From: Phenylobacterium conjunctum
GTDB lineage: Bacteria > Pseudomonadota > Alphaproteobacteria > Caulobacterales > Caulobacteraceae
Direction: 5' to 3'
DNA: 64,000 bases
Assembly: GCF_042679085.1 (NCBI RefSeq)
Contig: NZ_JBHTLQ010000014.1
Span: 1-64,000 of the forward strand
The notes under the pieces are model-generated. The model was not told where the DNA came from, searched no databases, and was given only the letters and a program-made list of their open reading frames with translations. This document shows positions 15,288 through 25,255 of this stretch, in pieces. A program made the translations under genes and the position numbers. The number at the start of each line of letters is the position of its first letter. The stretch's first letter is position 1.

Positions 15288-17418
15288 CGCCGTGGGTCCA
15301 GGGCCTGTCCCCGCGCAGGGGCTGGGCCCAGACCACCCGCCAGCCGCTGGGCGTCGGGTAGAGTTCGGCTGAACCGCCTTTGCGGAAGTCCGCCTCGCCC
15401 AGGACCAGCCGGCCTGGACAGGCGTCGGCGGGAACCTCCCCGCGGATCACGATAACCTCGGCGCTGGCGCAGAAGGCCGGCAGCTTCTTGTCGATGGTCG
15501 AGGCGCGTCGTGTCCAGACCGCCGCGACCGGCGGCGCGCCGGGCCGTGGCAGGCAGGACCAGCGGTCGCAGTCATAGCCACCATCGCGCCTGGCCAGATC
15601 GATCTCCGGCGTCTCGCCGACCGACAGCCCCCGTCGCCGGGCCCAAATCTCCGCCCCAAACCGCTTCACGTCTGGTCGCAGCAGGATCGCGCCCGTCTGC
15701 GCCCGCACCGCCAGGGTCGCGCCATCGGCGGAGATCCAGACGTCGGGCGCGGGCGGCCGGGGCGCAAGCGTCACAGAAAGAGCCAGGGGCAGGCCTAGCC
15801 AGCGCAGCGGCCCCCGCCACAGGCACAACCACAACAGCCCAAGGAAGGCCGCCGGCAGGGTCCAGGCTGGGGCGCTGGCCACCACCAACTGGGCGCCGGG
15901 CAGCGACGCGGCCGTCGCAGCCACCCTGTTCATCAGCTCAATGCCAAACCCCGCCGCCGCCAGGGGCGCCTCGCCAAGGCCCAGGGGCGCGAGGACCGCG
16001 CCGACCGCGAGGGCCGGCATCATCAGGAAGGACGAGATCGGCGCCACCACCAGGTTGGCCACCAGGCCGAAGGTCGAGACCCGGTTGAAGTGCTGCATGG
16101 CGAAAGGCCCCGTCGCCAGACCCGCCACGAAGCTCGCCGCCAGGCTGGCCAGCAGCCACTGGCCGGTTCCCTGGACGAAGCGGATCGGCCAGGGGGTGTT
16201 GATCTCACGGATCGGACGCGGCCAGAGCTCGGCAAGCGCCACCAGGGCCGTGGTGGCCGCAAACGACATCTGAAAGCCTGGCTCCGTCACCGCCTCCGGC
16301 CGCAGGGCCAGGATGGCGATGGCGGCGATGGCCAGGGTGCGCAGGCTGATCGCCTGGCGGTCGAACAGGATGGCGGCGAAGGCGCAGATCGCGGTGATCG
16401 CCGCCCGCTCCGCCGGGCTGGGCGCGCCGGACAGGGCCAGGTAGCCGAGCACGGCGGCCAGGCCGAACAGCGCGGCGACCTTCTTGCCCGACACCCGAAG
16501 CGCCAGCCAGGGCCAGGCGGCGACGAACAGGCGCGCCGCCGCAAATGCGAAGCCCCCGACGATGGCCATGTGCAGGCCGCTGATCGAGATGATGTGGGCC
16601 AGGCCCGCGGCGCGCAGGGCGTCGACCTGGGCCTTGGGAATGAAGGTCTCATGGCCCGAGACCATGGCCGCGGCCAACCCGCCCTCCTCCGGCCCCAGCA
16701 CCTGGACGATCCGCAGGGCGAGCGCCCAGCGCCAGGCGTTGACCTGCATCTGCAGACGCAGCGGCCAGGGCGCCCCGCCCGGATCGGCGAGAACCTCCGG
16801 CGCGGTCAGGGCGAAGCCCACACCGCCCACGCCCTCGAAGAAGGCGTCGCGGGCGAAGTCATAGGCGCCGGGGCTGGCCGGCGGCGGCGGCGGGTTGAGC
16901 ATGCCCTTGAGCCGGATCGCCTGACCCGGGGTCGGAATTGGCGTGTCCGGCCGCAGGGTGATGCGGGCGCGGATCGGGGTGTCGGCCGGCGCAAGGCCGC
17001 TGACCGAGATGGGGGCCAGGAGCAGGCGCGGCCCGCCCTGACCCGGGCTCGCCACGTCGAGCACATAGGCCTGGACGACCTGGACGCCGCGCCCATCCGG
17101 CGCGACCGGCGCGCGCACGGCTTCGGTGCGCAGCTTGGCCAGAGCGAAGCCGAGCAGCGCGCAGGCGGCCAGCACCAGCACCACCCGCGCCAAGGGCGGC
17201 AGGACGAAGCGCGACCTCAAGGCCAGCAGCAGGCCCGCCGCGATCAGCACGCCCCAGGCCACCAGGGCCACAGGCTCGCGCGGCAGGGCGAAATAAACCG
17301 CAGCCCCACAGCCCATGGCGACAGGCGCCCACAGGGCCAGGCGCTCAGCCTGGGGCGCGGCCTGCGCCGCCAGCCAGGCCCGCGCCGCCGCCGGGCTAGG
17401 AGGCAGGCGAATCCCCAT
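15268..17418 (-). CDS. comEC: ComEC/Rec2-family DNA-uptake channel protein
   Basis: Polytopic inner-membrane protein of 716 residues that would move single-stranded DNA across the membrane in natural transformation. Seen are an N-terminal DUF4131 segment with several helices (LVLAACALLGFALAKLRTEA), the competence domain (HIISISGLHMAIVGGFAFAA, SGAPSPAERAAITAICAFAA, EPGFQMSFAATTALVALAE), and a short C-terminal part. A full metallo-beta-lactamase domain with HxHxDH is missing. Start 17418 (MGIRLPPSP) is preferred because the longer frame would overlap gltX. Other competence genes are not present here. Confidence 0.88.
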   Translation of the reverse strand: MGIRLPPSPAAARAWLAAQAAPQAERLALWAPVAMGCGAAVYFALPREPVALVAWGVLIAAGLLLALRSRFVLPPLARVVLVLAACALLGFALAKLRTEAVRAPVAPDGRGVQVVQAYVLDVASPGQGGPRLLLAPISVSGLAPADTPIRARITLRPDTPIPTPGQAIRLKGMLNPPPPPASPGAYDFARDAFFEGVGGVGFALTAPEVLADPGGAPWPLRLQMQVNAWRWALALRIVQVLGPEEGGLAAAMVSGHETFIPKAQVDALRAAGLAHIISISGLHMAIVGGFAFAAARLFVAAWPWLALRVSGKKVAALFGLAAVLGYLALSGAPSPAERAAITAICAFAAILFDRQAISLRTLAIAAIAILALRPEAVTEPGFQMSFAATTALVALAELWPRPIREINTPWPIRFVQGTGQWLLASLAASFVAGLATGPFAMQHFNRVSTFGLVANLVVAPISSFLMMPALAVGAVLAPLGLGEAPLAAAGFGIELMNRVAATAASLPGAQLVVASAPAWTLPAAFLGLLWLCLWRGPLRWLGLPLALSVTLAPRPPAPDVWISADGATLAVRAQTGAILLRPDVKRFGAEIWARRRGLSVGETPEIDLARRDGGYDCDRWSCLPRPGAPPVAAVWTRRASTIDKKLPAFCASAEVIVIRGEVPADACPGRLVLGEADFRKGGSAELYPTPSGWRVVWAQPLRGDRPWTHGVSDSDG

Positions 17419-17482
17419 GCTAAGAGGCGCGCCATCCGCAGCGCCCGCGGCGCCGCTCCCCTCACCTACAGTCGAAGCTTCG

Positions 17483-18889
17483 ATGTCCGACCGCCCCGTC
17501 GTCACCCGTATCGCCCCCTCGCCCACCGGCTACATGCACATTGGCACGGCCCGGACGGCGCTTTTCAACTGGCTTTATGCCCGCCACACCGGCGGCAAGT
17601 TCCTGTTGCGCATCGAGGACACTGATCGCGAGCGCTCCACCGAGCCCGCGGTGCAGGCGATCTTCGATGGCCTGAACTGGCTGGGCCTGATTCCAGACGA
17701 GGAGCCGGTGTTCCAGTTCGCCCGCGCCGACCGGCACCGCGAGGTGGTGGCCGAGATGCTGAGCCGCGGTGCGGCCTACCGCTGCTATATGACCCAGGAC
17801 GAGCTGGAAGCCGAGCGTGAGACCGCCCGCGCCGAGGGCCGGGTGATCCGCTCGCCCTGGCGCGAGGTGGCCAGCAACTATCCGGAAGACCGCCCGTTTG
17901 TGGTGCGGCTGAAGGCCGCGCTGGAGGGCGAGACGGTCATCGCCGACCAGGTGAAGGGTGACGTCACCTTTCCGAACAAGAACCTCGACGACCTGATCCT
18001 GCTGCGCACCGACGGCACGCCGACCTATAACCTGGCCGTCGTGGTGGACGATCATGACATGGGCATCACCCATGTGATCCGCGGCGACGACCACCTGAAC
18101 AACGCCGCCCGCCAGACCCAGATCTATCAGGGCATGGGCTGGGAGGTTCCGGTCTGGGCCCACCTGCCGATGATCAACGGCCCGGACGGCAAGAAGCTGT
18201 CCAAGCGCCACGGCGCGCAAGCCGTCAGTGAATTCGACGACATGGGCTACCTGCCGGAGGCCATGCGCAACTACCTGGCCAAGCTGGGCTGGGGCCATGG
18301 CGACGACGAGATCTTCACCGACGCCCAGGCCCAGGAATGGTTCGATATCCGGGACGTGGTTGGGGCTCCGGCGCGCCTGGACTGGGCCAAGCTGGCCCAC
18401 GTCAACAACCACTACATCCGCGAGGCCGGTGTCGAGCGCCTGGCGGACCTCGTGAAAAAGGTCCTGAAGAGCCGCGACTGGCCGTTGCACGACGGCGACG
18501 ACGCTATCCTGCAGCGCACCATTCCGCTGGTACGAGACGGGGCCAAGACCCTGCTCGACCTGGCCGACTCCGTGGTCTTCGCCCTGAAGCGCCGCCCGCT
18601 GGAATTGCCCGAAAAGGCGCTGAACCAGCTGACCGAGGAGGTCCGCGGCCGCCTGGGTCGCCTGGCCGAACGGCTGGCCGCGACCGAGGACTGGGCTGTC
18701 CCGGCGCTGGAAACCGTCATCCGCCAGTTCGCTGAGGCCGAGGCCGTGGGCATCGGAAAGTTCGGTCCGTCCCTGCGCGCCGTGCTTTCGGGCGGGTCGC
18801 CGGCGCCTGACCTTGCGGGCGCCCTGGTAAGCCTAGGAAAAGCGGAAAGTCTCGCGAGGATCGAGGATGCTCTTTCGCACGCTGCGTAA
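17483..18889 (+). CDS. gltX: Glutamyl-tRNA synthetase
   Basis: Charges tRNA-Glu with glutamate in the cytosol. The 468 residues are usual for the bacterial enzyme. The class I signature HIGH-like motif is in PSPTGYMHIGTARTALFNWL, and the KMSKS-like loop is in GKKLSKRHGAQAV. FLLRIEDTDRERSTEPAVQA is also typical. Start ATG at 17483 gives MSDRPVVTRIAPSPTG; the frame extends upstream through the comEC 5' end, which I reject as coding. It is divergent from comEC with 64 bp between the starts. Whether it also acts on tRNA-Gln cannot be read from sequence. Confidence 0.97.
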   Translation: MSDRPVVTRIAPSPTGYMHIGTARTALFNWLYARHTGGKFLLRIEDTDRERSTEPAVQAIFDGLNWLGLIPDEEPVFQFARADRHREVVAEMLSRGAAYRCYMTQDELEAERETARAEGRVIRSPWREVASNYPEDRPFVVRLKAALEGETVIADQVKGDVTFPNKNLDDLILLRTDGTPTYNLAVVVDDHDMGITHVIRGDDHLNNAARQTQIYQGMGWEVPVWAHLPMINGPDGKKLSKRHGAQAVSEFDDMGYLPEAMRNYLAKLGWGHGDDEIFTDAQAQEWFDIRDVVGAPARLDWAKLAHVNNHYIREAGVERLADLVKKVLKSRDWPLHDGDDAILQRTIPLVRDGAKTLLDLADSVVFALKRRPLELPEKALNQLTEEVRGRLGRLAERLAATEDWAVPALETVIRQFAEAEAVGIGKFGPSLRAVLSGGSPAPDLAGALVSLGKAESLARIEDALSHAA

Positions 18890-18947
18890 GGCGCTATAAG
18901 GCGACCCGAACAGGCGTTTCAATTCCAGAATTTAAGAAGGGGATGGC

Positions 18948-20231
<1,284 letters not shown>

Positions 20232-20236
20232 GCGTC

Positions 20237-20270
20237 TTTCCCGATAGGCGCCAAGCGCTTATCGGGAAAA
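20237..20270 (+). terminator. Hairpin after gltA
   Basis: TTTCCCGATA and TTATCGGGAAAA form a long stem together with an inner GGCGC/GCGC, starting six bases after the gltA stop. There is no clear T-run after it on the plus strand, so it is a first hairpin or a processing stem ahead of the stronger terminator at 20285-20314. Confidence 0.55.
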
Positions 20271-20284
20271 CCTCGAAACGAATG

Positions 20285-20314
20285 AAAAAGGGGAGCTTTC
20301 AGCTCCCCTTTTTT
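20285..20314. terminator. Bidirectional rho-independent terminator for gltA and lpxB
   Basis: AAAAAGGGGAGCT-TTC-AGCTCCCCTTTTTT is a perfect stem with A-tract and T-tract on opposite sides, so it can end transcription from both strands. The lpxB stop codon (20299-20301) lies in its loop, so the last codons of lpxB make up half the stem. Confidence 0.92.
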
Positions 20315-21465
20315 ACGATCTGAAGGACAGCCTCGGCGGCGGCCTCGGAGGGGTCAGGGCCTCCGCGGCCCATCCTGTCCAAGGCGTCGAACTGGGCCGC
20401 GACCTGGTCCGCCCGCAGCTTCGGATCATCCAGCCTCGCGGCCACCGCCTTGGCGAGGTCCGGGCCGTTGCAGTCGTCCTGCACGAACTCCGGCGCTATA
20501 AAGGCCTGGGCGGCGATATTGAACAGGGTGATGTAGGGCGTCCGGATCAGGCGCTTGAGGATGGTGTGGGTGAGCTTGCCCAGCCGATAGCCCACCACCA
20601 TCGGCGCGCCGGCCAGGGCCAGTTCCAGGGTCACGGTGCCGGAGCAGGCCAGGGCCACGGTCGCGGCCTTCATGGCGTCGAGCTTGGCCTCATCGCCTTC
20701 CACCACATGGGCTCGCCGGGACCAACCGGCGACCTTGGCGCGGACCATGTCGGCGACGGTGGGCGCGGCGGGGATCACCACCTCGAGGTCCGGGCGGTCC
20801 GCCTTCAAGAGCATGACCGCGTCCTCGAAGGCCGGCAGGACGCGCTCGATCTCGCCCGGCCGACTGCCGGGCATGACCAGCAGGATCGGATGCTCAGGCG
20901 CAATGCCCAGCTGCCGGCGCAGCCGATCCGGATCGGCGCCGGAAAAGTCGATATTCAAGGCCCCATTGCCGACGAAGGTGACCGGCAGGCCCTCCTTCTC
21001 GAAGAACGGCGCATCGAAGGAATGGATGGTCAGCAGGTGGTCGACCTTGCCGGCCAGGGTCTTGGCGCGCCCGGGCCGGGTCGCCCAGACCTGGGGGCCG
21101 ACATACTTCACCAGGGGCAGCTTCGGATCGAGCTTCCTCAGACGGTCGGCGACGCGCAGGGTGAAGCCCCAGCTGTCGATCAGCACGGCCACGTCCGGCG
21201 TCTCGCGAGCCGCCAGTTCGGCGGTCTCGGCGACGCGGGCCAGGATCTTCGGATAGGCCATCAGGCCTTCCAGCAGGCCGAGGATCGAAATCTCGGCGAT
21301 GTCGAAGGGGCTCTCGACGCCCTCGGCCGCCATCTTGGAGCCGCCGACGCCCACAAACCGCACCTGGTCGCCCAGGCGACGGCGCAGGGCCTTGGCGAGA
21401 CCGGCGCCGCGGTCATCGCCCGACGCCTCAGCGGCCACCAGCATTACGGTCAGGGGCCGGCTCAC
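20299..21465 (-). CDS. lpxB: Lipid-A-disaccharide synthase
   Basis: Joins lipid X and UDP-diacylglucosamine in lipid A synthesis at the inner face of the inner membrane. The 388 residues show GT19 features: VAAEASGDDRGAGLAKALRR at the N-terminus, FVGVGGSKMAAEG, VLIDSWGFTLRVADRL, KYVGPQVWATRPGRAKTLAG, LLVMPGSRPGEIERVLPAF and ALACSGTVTLELALAGAPMV. It overlaps lpxI by 4 nt and is the last gene of the block. Its end is built into the terminator at 20285-20314. Confidence 0.98.
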   Translation of the reverse strand: MSRPLTVMLVAAEASGDDRGAGLAKALRRRLGDQVRFVGVGGSKMAAEGVESPFDIAEISILGLLEGLMAYPKILARVAETAELAARETPDVAVLIDSWGFTLRVADRLRKLDPKLPLVKYVGPQVWATRPGRAKTLAGKVDHLLTIHSFDAPFFEKEGLPVTFVGNGALNIDFSGADPDRLRRQLGIAPEHPILLVMPGSRPGEIERVLPAFEDAVMLLKADRPDLEVVIPAAPTVADMVRAKVAGWSRRAHVVEGDEAKLDAMKAATVALACSGTVTLELALAGAPMVVGYRLGKLTHTILKRLIRTPYITLFNIAAQAFIAPEFVQDDCNGPDLAKAVAARLDDPKLRADQVAAQFDALDRMGRGGPDPSEAAAEAVLQIVKKGS

Positions 21466-22298
21466 GGCGCCTCGACCCCGAACACGAACAGACCCAGTTC
21501 GTCGGCCAGCGCGATCACCTGGTCACGATCCAGCACCAGCAGGCGCCCCGCCTCCCCCACTACGCCGGCCAAGCCAGCCGCCGCGGCGCGCTGGATGGTG
21601 GCGACGCCGATGGTCGGCATGTCGATCTTGGTCTCCTGGATCGGCTTGGGCGCCTTGGCCAGCACACCCTTGTAGGCGCCGGGCTGGCCGCGAATGGCGG
21701 TAGGGATGTCGTGCGCCACCCGCCGCAGCATGGCGTCGGTGCCCTCCTGGGCCTCCACCGCCAGCACCAGGCCGTCACAGACAATCGCCCCCTGGCCGAT
21801 GTCCAGCTTGCCGATCTCGCGGGCCACCATCAGGGCGCGGCCGATGTCGAGCTTATGCTCGGCTTTCGGGGACACCTTGCCCAGCGGCCCGATCCCAAGG
21901 GTCAGGGAGCCGTTCGCCTCGTGCGCGCCCTCGATGACGAAGCCTTCCTTGGCGAACTCGTCCAGCACCACCCGCAGCAGGGCGTCGTCGCCATGCTTGG
22001 CGGCCTTGATCACGCCCGGCAGGATGGCCATGCCGCGCAGGTCGGGCTTCAGCGCCTTGAAGTCCGGGCGACTGACATTGCCGACGAGGCAGACGGCCTC
22101 ACAGCCGGCCTGCTTCAGCACCTTGATGCACTTGCCGACCTCGGCCAGACCCACCTCGGCGCCGGGGAACTCCTCGAGCTCTGGGCCCGCAAAGCCCCTC
22201 AGGCGGACGACGAACAGGGGCCGGCCGACCTCGGCGCAATGGTTGGCGATCTCCACCGGCAGGGCGCCGCCGCCGGCGATCAGGCCGAGCTTGCGCAT
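21462..22298 (-). CDS. lpxI: UDP-2,3-diacylglucosamine diphosphatase LpxI
   Basis: Hydrolyses UDP-2,3-diacylglucosamine to lipid X; LpxI replaces LpxH in alphaproteobacteria. The 278 residues begin KLGLIAGGGALPVEIANHCA and include the DUF1009-type core: AVCLVGNVSRPDFKALKPDL, HGDDALLRVVLDEFAKEGF, LDIGQGAIVCDGLVLAVEAQ and EGTDAMLRRVA. Its place between lpxA and lpxB supports the call. It overlaps lpxB by 4 nt and starts 9 nt after lpxA. Confidence 0.95.
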   Translation of the reverse strand: MRKLGLIAGGGALPVEIANHCAEVGRPLFVVRLRGFAGPELEEFPGAEVGLAEVGKCIKVLKQAGCEAVCLVGNVSRPDFKALKPDLRGMAILPGVIKAAKHGDDALLRVVLDEFAKEGFVIEGAHEANGSLTLGIGPLGKVSPKAEHKLDIGRALMVAREIGKLDIGQGAIVCDGLVLAVEAQEGTDAMLRRVAHDIPTAIRGQPGAYKGVLAKAPKPIQETKIDMPTIGVATIQRAAAAGLAGVVGEAGRLLVLDRDQVIALADELGLFVFGVEAP

Positions 22299-22307
22299 AG
22301 GGCGGAC

Positions 22308-23105
22308 CTAGACCTCGCGTTCCGGCAGGCAGAGCGGCCGCGAGCCATCCGCCCGGATGAACTCGATGATCTCCACCACCTCTGGGCAGCTGGCGTAGGT
22401 CTCCACGGTGTCCTCCAGGCGCTCCTGGAAGGTGCCCTCGTCGGCGAACAGCAGCCGGTAGGCGGCGCGCATGGTGTTGATCGTCTCCCGGCTGAAGCCG
22501 CGACGCTTCAGACCCACGAGGTTCAGCCCTTCGAGGTGGGCGTGGTTGCCCCACACAGAGCCATAGGGGATCACGTCCTTCACGACCGCGGCGAGACCGC
22601 CGATCATGGCGTGGCGCCCGACCCGGGTGAACTGGTGCACGGCGGCCAGGCCGCCGACGATCACGAAGTCCCCGACCTCGCAGTGCCCGCCCAGGGTCGC
22701 CTGCTTGGTCAGGATCACCTTGTCGCCGACGGTGCAGTCATGGCCCACATGGCTCTCGATCATGAACAGGCCGTCGGACCCGACCTTGGTCACCCCGCCG
22801 CCGTTGACGGTGCCGATGTTCATGGTCGCGTGTTCGCGGATAGTGTTGCGGTCGCCAATCACCAGCCGGGTCGCCTCGCCCTTGTAGGCGGTATGCTGCG
22901 GCGGACCGCCCAGCATGGCGAAGGGATAGACGGTGTTGTCGGCCCCCAGCTCGGTATGGCCGGCCACGACCACGTGGGACACCAGCTTGCAGTTCGGGCC
23001 CAGCTTGACGTTGGCGCCGACGGTGCAGAACGGACCGATGCTGACGCCGTCCGCCAGCTCAGCGCCCGCCTCTACGATAGCGGTGGGATGGATCTCGATG
23101 CTCAT
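22308..23105 (-). CDS. lpxA: UDP-N-acetylglucosamine O-acyltransferase
   Basis: First step of lipid A synthesis: adds a 3-hydroxyacyl chain from acyl-ACP to UDP-GlcNAc. The 265 residues consist of a left-handed beta helix built from hexapeptide repeats (IHPTAIVEAGAELADGVSIG, FCTVGANVKLGPNCKLVSHV), the active-site region IESHVGHDCTVGDKVI with the catalytic His, and a C-terminal helical domain (NLVGLKRRGFSRETINTMRA). It overlaps fabZ by 4 nt. Confidence 0.98.
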   Translation of the reverse strand: MSIEIHPTAIVEAGAELADGVSIGPFCTVGANVKLGPNCKLVSHVVVAGHTELGADNTVYPFAMLGGPPQHTAYKGEATRLVIGDRNTIREHATMNIGTVNGGGVTKVGSDGLFMIESHVGHDCTVGDKVILTKQATLGGHCEVGDFVIVGGLAAVHQFTRVGRHAMIGGLAAVVKDVIPYGSVWGNHAHLEGLNLVGLKRRGFSRETINTMRAAYRLLFADEGTFQERLEDTVETYASCPEVVEIIEFIRADGSRPLCLPEREV

Positions 23106-23572
23106 GACGCGGGGGTCTCCACCAGCATGGCGGCGAACTCGGCCTCGGCGGCGATCTTGTCGCCCACCATGGCCTGTCCCGCGAACTTGAACAGGCCGCC
23201 GCGCGACTTCACCACACGGACGTTCATCCGCAGCACGTCGCCGGGCCGCACAGGCGCCCGGAAGCGGCAGTTGTCCACCGAGGCGAACAGGATAGTCTTG
23301 CCGCGCGGGTCGACCTCAAGGGTCTTGGACATCAGCACCGCGCCCGTCTGGGCCATGGCCTCGACGATCAGCACGCCGGGCATGACCGGATAGTCGGGGA
23401 AATGTCCCTGGAAGAAGGGCTCGTTGAAGGTCACGCACTTGATGCCGACGATGGACTCGTTGGCCACAAAGTCCTCAGCCCGGTCCACCAGCAGGAAAGG
23501 ATAGCGGTGCGGGATGCGCGAGATGATCTCGGCGATATCGATGGCGTTCGCCGCCGTGGTCGTCTGGCTCAT
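23102..23572 (-). CDS. fabZ: 3-hydroxyacyl-ACP dehydratase FabZ
   Basis: Dehydrates 3-hydroxyacyl-ACP in fatty-acid elongation and competes with LpxA for the same substrate pool, so its position here is typical. The 156 residues form a hot-dog fold with RIPHRYPFLLVDRAEDF near the N-terminus, the catalytic His in FFQGHFPDYPVMPGVLIVEA and the Glu in the same segment. It overlaps both lpxD and lpxA by 4 nt. Confidence 0.98.
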   Translation of the reverse strand: MSQTTTAANAIDIAEIISRIPHRYPFLLVDRAEDFVANESIVGIKCVTFNEPFFQGHFPDYPVMPGVLIVEAMAQTGAVLMSKTLEVDPRGKTILFASVDNCRFRAPVRPGDVLRMNVRVVKSRGGLFKFAGQAMVGDKIAAEAEFAAMLVETPAS

Positions 23573-24588
23573 TTATCCGTCCCCTCGCGGCGCTGCGATG
23601 AGGCCCGGCCAAGCCAGGCGACCTCGCGCATCCATTGTCTGATCGGCTGGGCCGGAAAGCCGCCCCAGGTTTCGCCGGCCGGCACATCCCGCAGCACCCC
23701 AGCGCCGGCGGCGATCTGCACCCCCTCGCCGATCACCAGGTGGTCCTTCAGGCCGGCGCGGCCGCCGAAGGCCGATCCGTCGCCGATCACCACGCTTCCG
23801 GAGATCCCGGTATGCGCGGCCATGACGCAATTGCGGCCGATGCGGACGTTGTGGGCGATCTGGACCAGGTTGTCGATCTTGGTGTTCTCGCCCACCACGG
23901 TGTCGTCATAGGCGCCGCGGTCGATGCAGCTGTTGGCCCCCACAGTGACCCCATCCTGCAGGATCACGCGGCCGAGCTGAGGAATATCGATCACCCCTTT
24001 GGGGCCGCCCGTCGCGCCGAACCCGTGCTCACCGATCACGGCGTTGGCCAGGATCTTCACCCGATCCCCGATCAGGGCGAAGGCGATGCTGGCGTTCGAG
24101 CCGACATAGCTGTCGCGACCGATGGCGACACCGGGCCCGATCACGGCGTTTGCGCAGATGACCGTCCCACGACCCACACGCGCGCCCGGCCCGATCACCA
24201 CGCCTGGCCCCAGGCGGACATCGTCTTCCAGCACCGCCTCTGGCGAGATCGCCTCGGCCCCCACATGCAGCCGCGGCCGGTGCAACCGGTCGGCCGCCAT
24301 GGCGTAGGCCGCCTGAGGCGTCCGGGTCACCAGGGCGATGCAACCCTCGGGGACCGACGCGGCATGCTGAGCGGACACGAACACCGCCGCGGCGGGCGTG
24401 TGCGCAAGGTCCGCGAGATACCGCTTGTCGGTGACGAAGGTGATGCTGTCGCGGTCGGCGCGGGCCAGGGTGGCGACGCGACTGACACGAACGGCGCCCG
24501 CCTCCGGAGGAAGCGTGGCGCCGGTCAACTGGGCGAGGTCGGACAGGGCCACAGGGCCCAGGTCCTGGAAGAAGCGCGGATCAGGCAT
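23569..24588 (-). CDS. lpxD: UDP-3-O-acylglucosamine N-acyltransferase
   Basis: Third step of lipid A synthesis, adding the N-linked acyl chain. The 339 residues have the N-terminal uridine-binding domain (DLAQLTGATLPPEAGAVRVS) and then hexapeptide repeats (VIGPGARVGRGTVICANAVI, NLVQIAHNVRIGRNCVMAAH with the catalytic His, TGISGSVVIGDGSAFGGRAG) and a short C-terminal helix. It follows the ompH/skp gene in the usual envelope order. Confidence 0.98.
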   Translation of the reverse strand: MPDPRFFQDLGPVALSDLAQLTGATLPPEAGAVRVSRVATLARADRDSITFVTDKRYLADLAHTPAAAVFVSAQHAASVPEGCIALVTRTPQAAYAMAADRLHRPRLHVGAEAISPEAVLEDDVRLGPGVVIGPGARVGRGTVICANAVIGPGVAIGRDSYVGSNASIAFALIGDRVKILANAVIGEHGFGATGGPKGVIDIPQLGRVILQDGVTVGANSCIDRGAYDDTVVGENTKIDNLVQIAHNVRIGRNCVMAAHTGISGSVVIGDGSAFGGRAGLKDHLVIGEGVQIAAGAGVLRDVPAGETWGGFPAQPIRQWMREVAWLGRASSQRREGTDK

Positions 24589-24630
24589 GGATACCGTTAT
24601 GCGGCGTGACCCGCGCAGCCGCGAGTCGTC

Positions 24631-25251
24631 TTACTTAGTCTGGGCGGCGGGAGCCGGCTGGTCCAGACGTTCCCGGTCGAAGGTGAACTGGGTGATCTTG
24701 GCGTTCAGCCCGGTGATCACCGCCGGGGTGATGTCCATCGACGGGTTCGGGGCCACGATCACGGCGTCGCGCGAGATCAGGATGCTGCACTTGGCCTGTT
24801 GATAGGCGGCGCGGACCACAGGGTCGAGTTCCTGGGCGATACGGCCCAGAGCCTTTTGCTGGGTGGCCTGCAGTTCACGCTCGCGCAGCTGAGCCTTGCG
24901 GTTCAGGGCGTTGGCGCGCAGCTGGATGTCCGCCGACTGCTTGTCGAAGGTGGCCTGATCCAGGGTGGCGCGCTTGGCGTCGATCGCCTTGGCGTCGTTG
25001 GCGATCTGGGTCTGCTCGCCATTCACCTCAGACTGCACCTGGGTGCTGATCTGGCCGAGGCGGGTCTGGACGTACTTGCCGACGGTCGAGGAGCCAATGG
25101 CGGCGTCCAACGACATCACGCAGATGCCCGGAATGGCGGGGCCCTGGGCGATCGGGGCCGGAGCGGCGGCGCCGCCCTGGGCCAGAGCCTGGGTGGAGGT
25201 CGCGAGCGCGGCGGCGACGGCGGTCGTCGCGACGAGGGTCTTCAGTGTCAT
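24631..25251 (-). CDS. skp: Periplasmic OmpH/Skp-like chaperone
   Basis: Holds unfolded outer-membrane proteins on the way to BamA. The 206-residue protein has a signal peptide (MTLKTLVATTAVAAALATST, cleavage after QALAQ), a glycine/proline/alanine-rich stretch, and a long helical coiled-coil body rich in Gln, Lys and Arg (RANALNRKAQLRERELQATQ). Start 25251 places the basic/hydrophobic signal at the N-terminus; the longer frame runs into bamA. It lies 4 nt after the bamA stop. Confidence 0.92.
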   Translation of the reverse strand: MTLKTLVATTAVAAALATSTQALAQGGAAAPAPIAQGPAIPGICVMSLDAAIGSSTVGKYVQTRLGQISTQVQSEVNGEQTQIANDAKAIDAKRATLDQATFDKQSADIQLRANALNRKAQLRERELQATQQKALGRIAQELDPVVRAAYQQAKCSILISRDAVIVAPNPSMDITPAVITGLNAKITQFTFDRERLDQPAPAAQTK

Positions 25252-25255
25252 GAGA

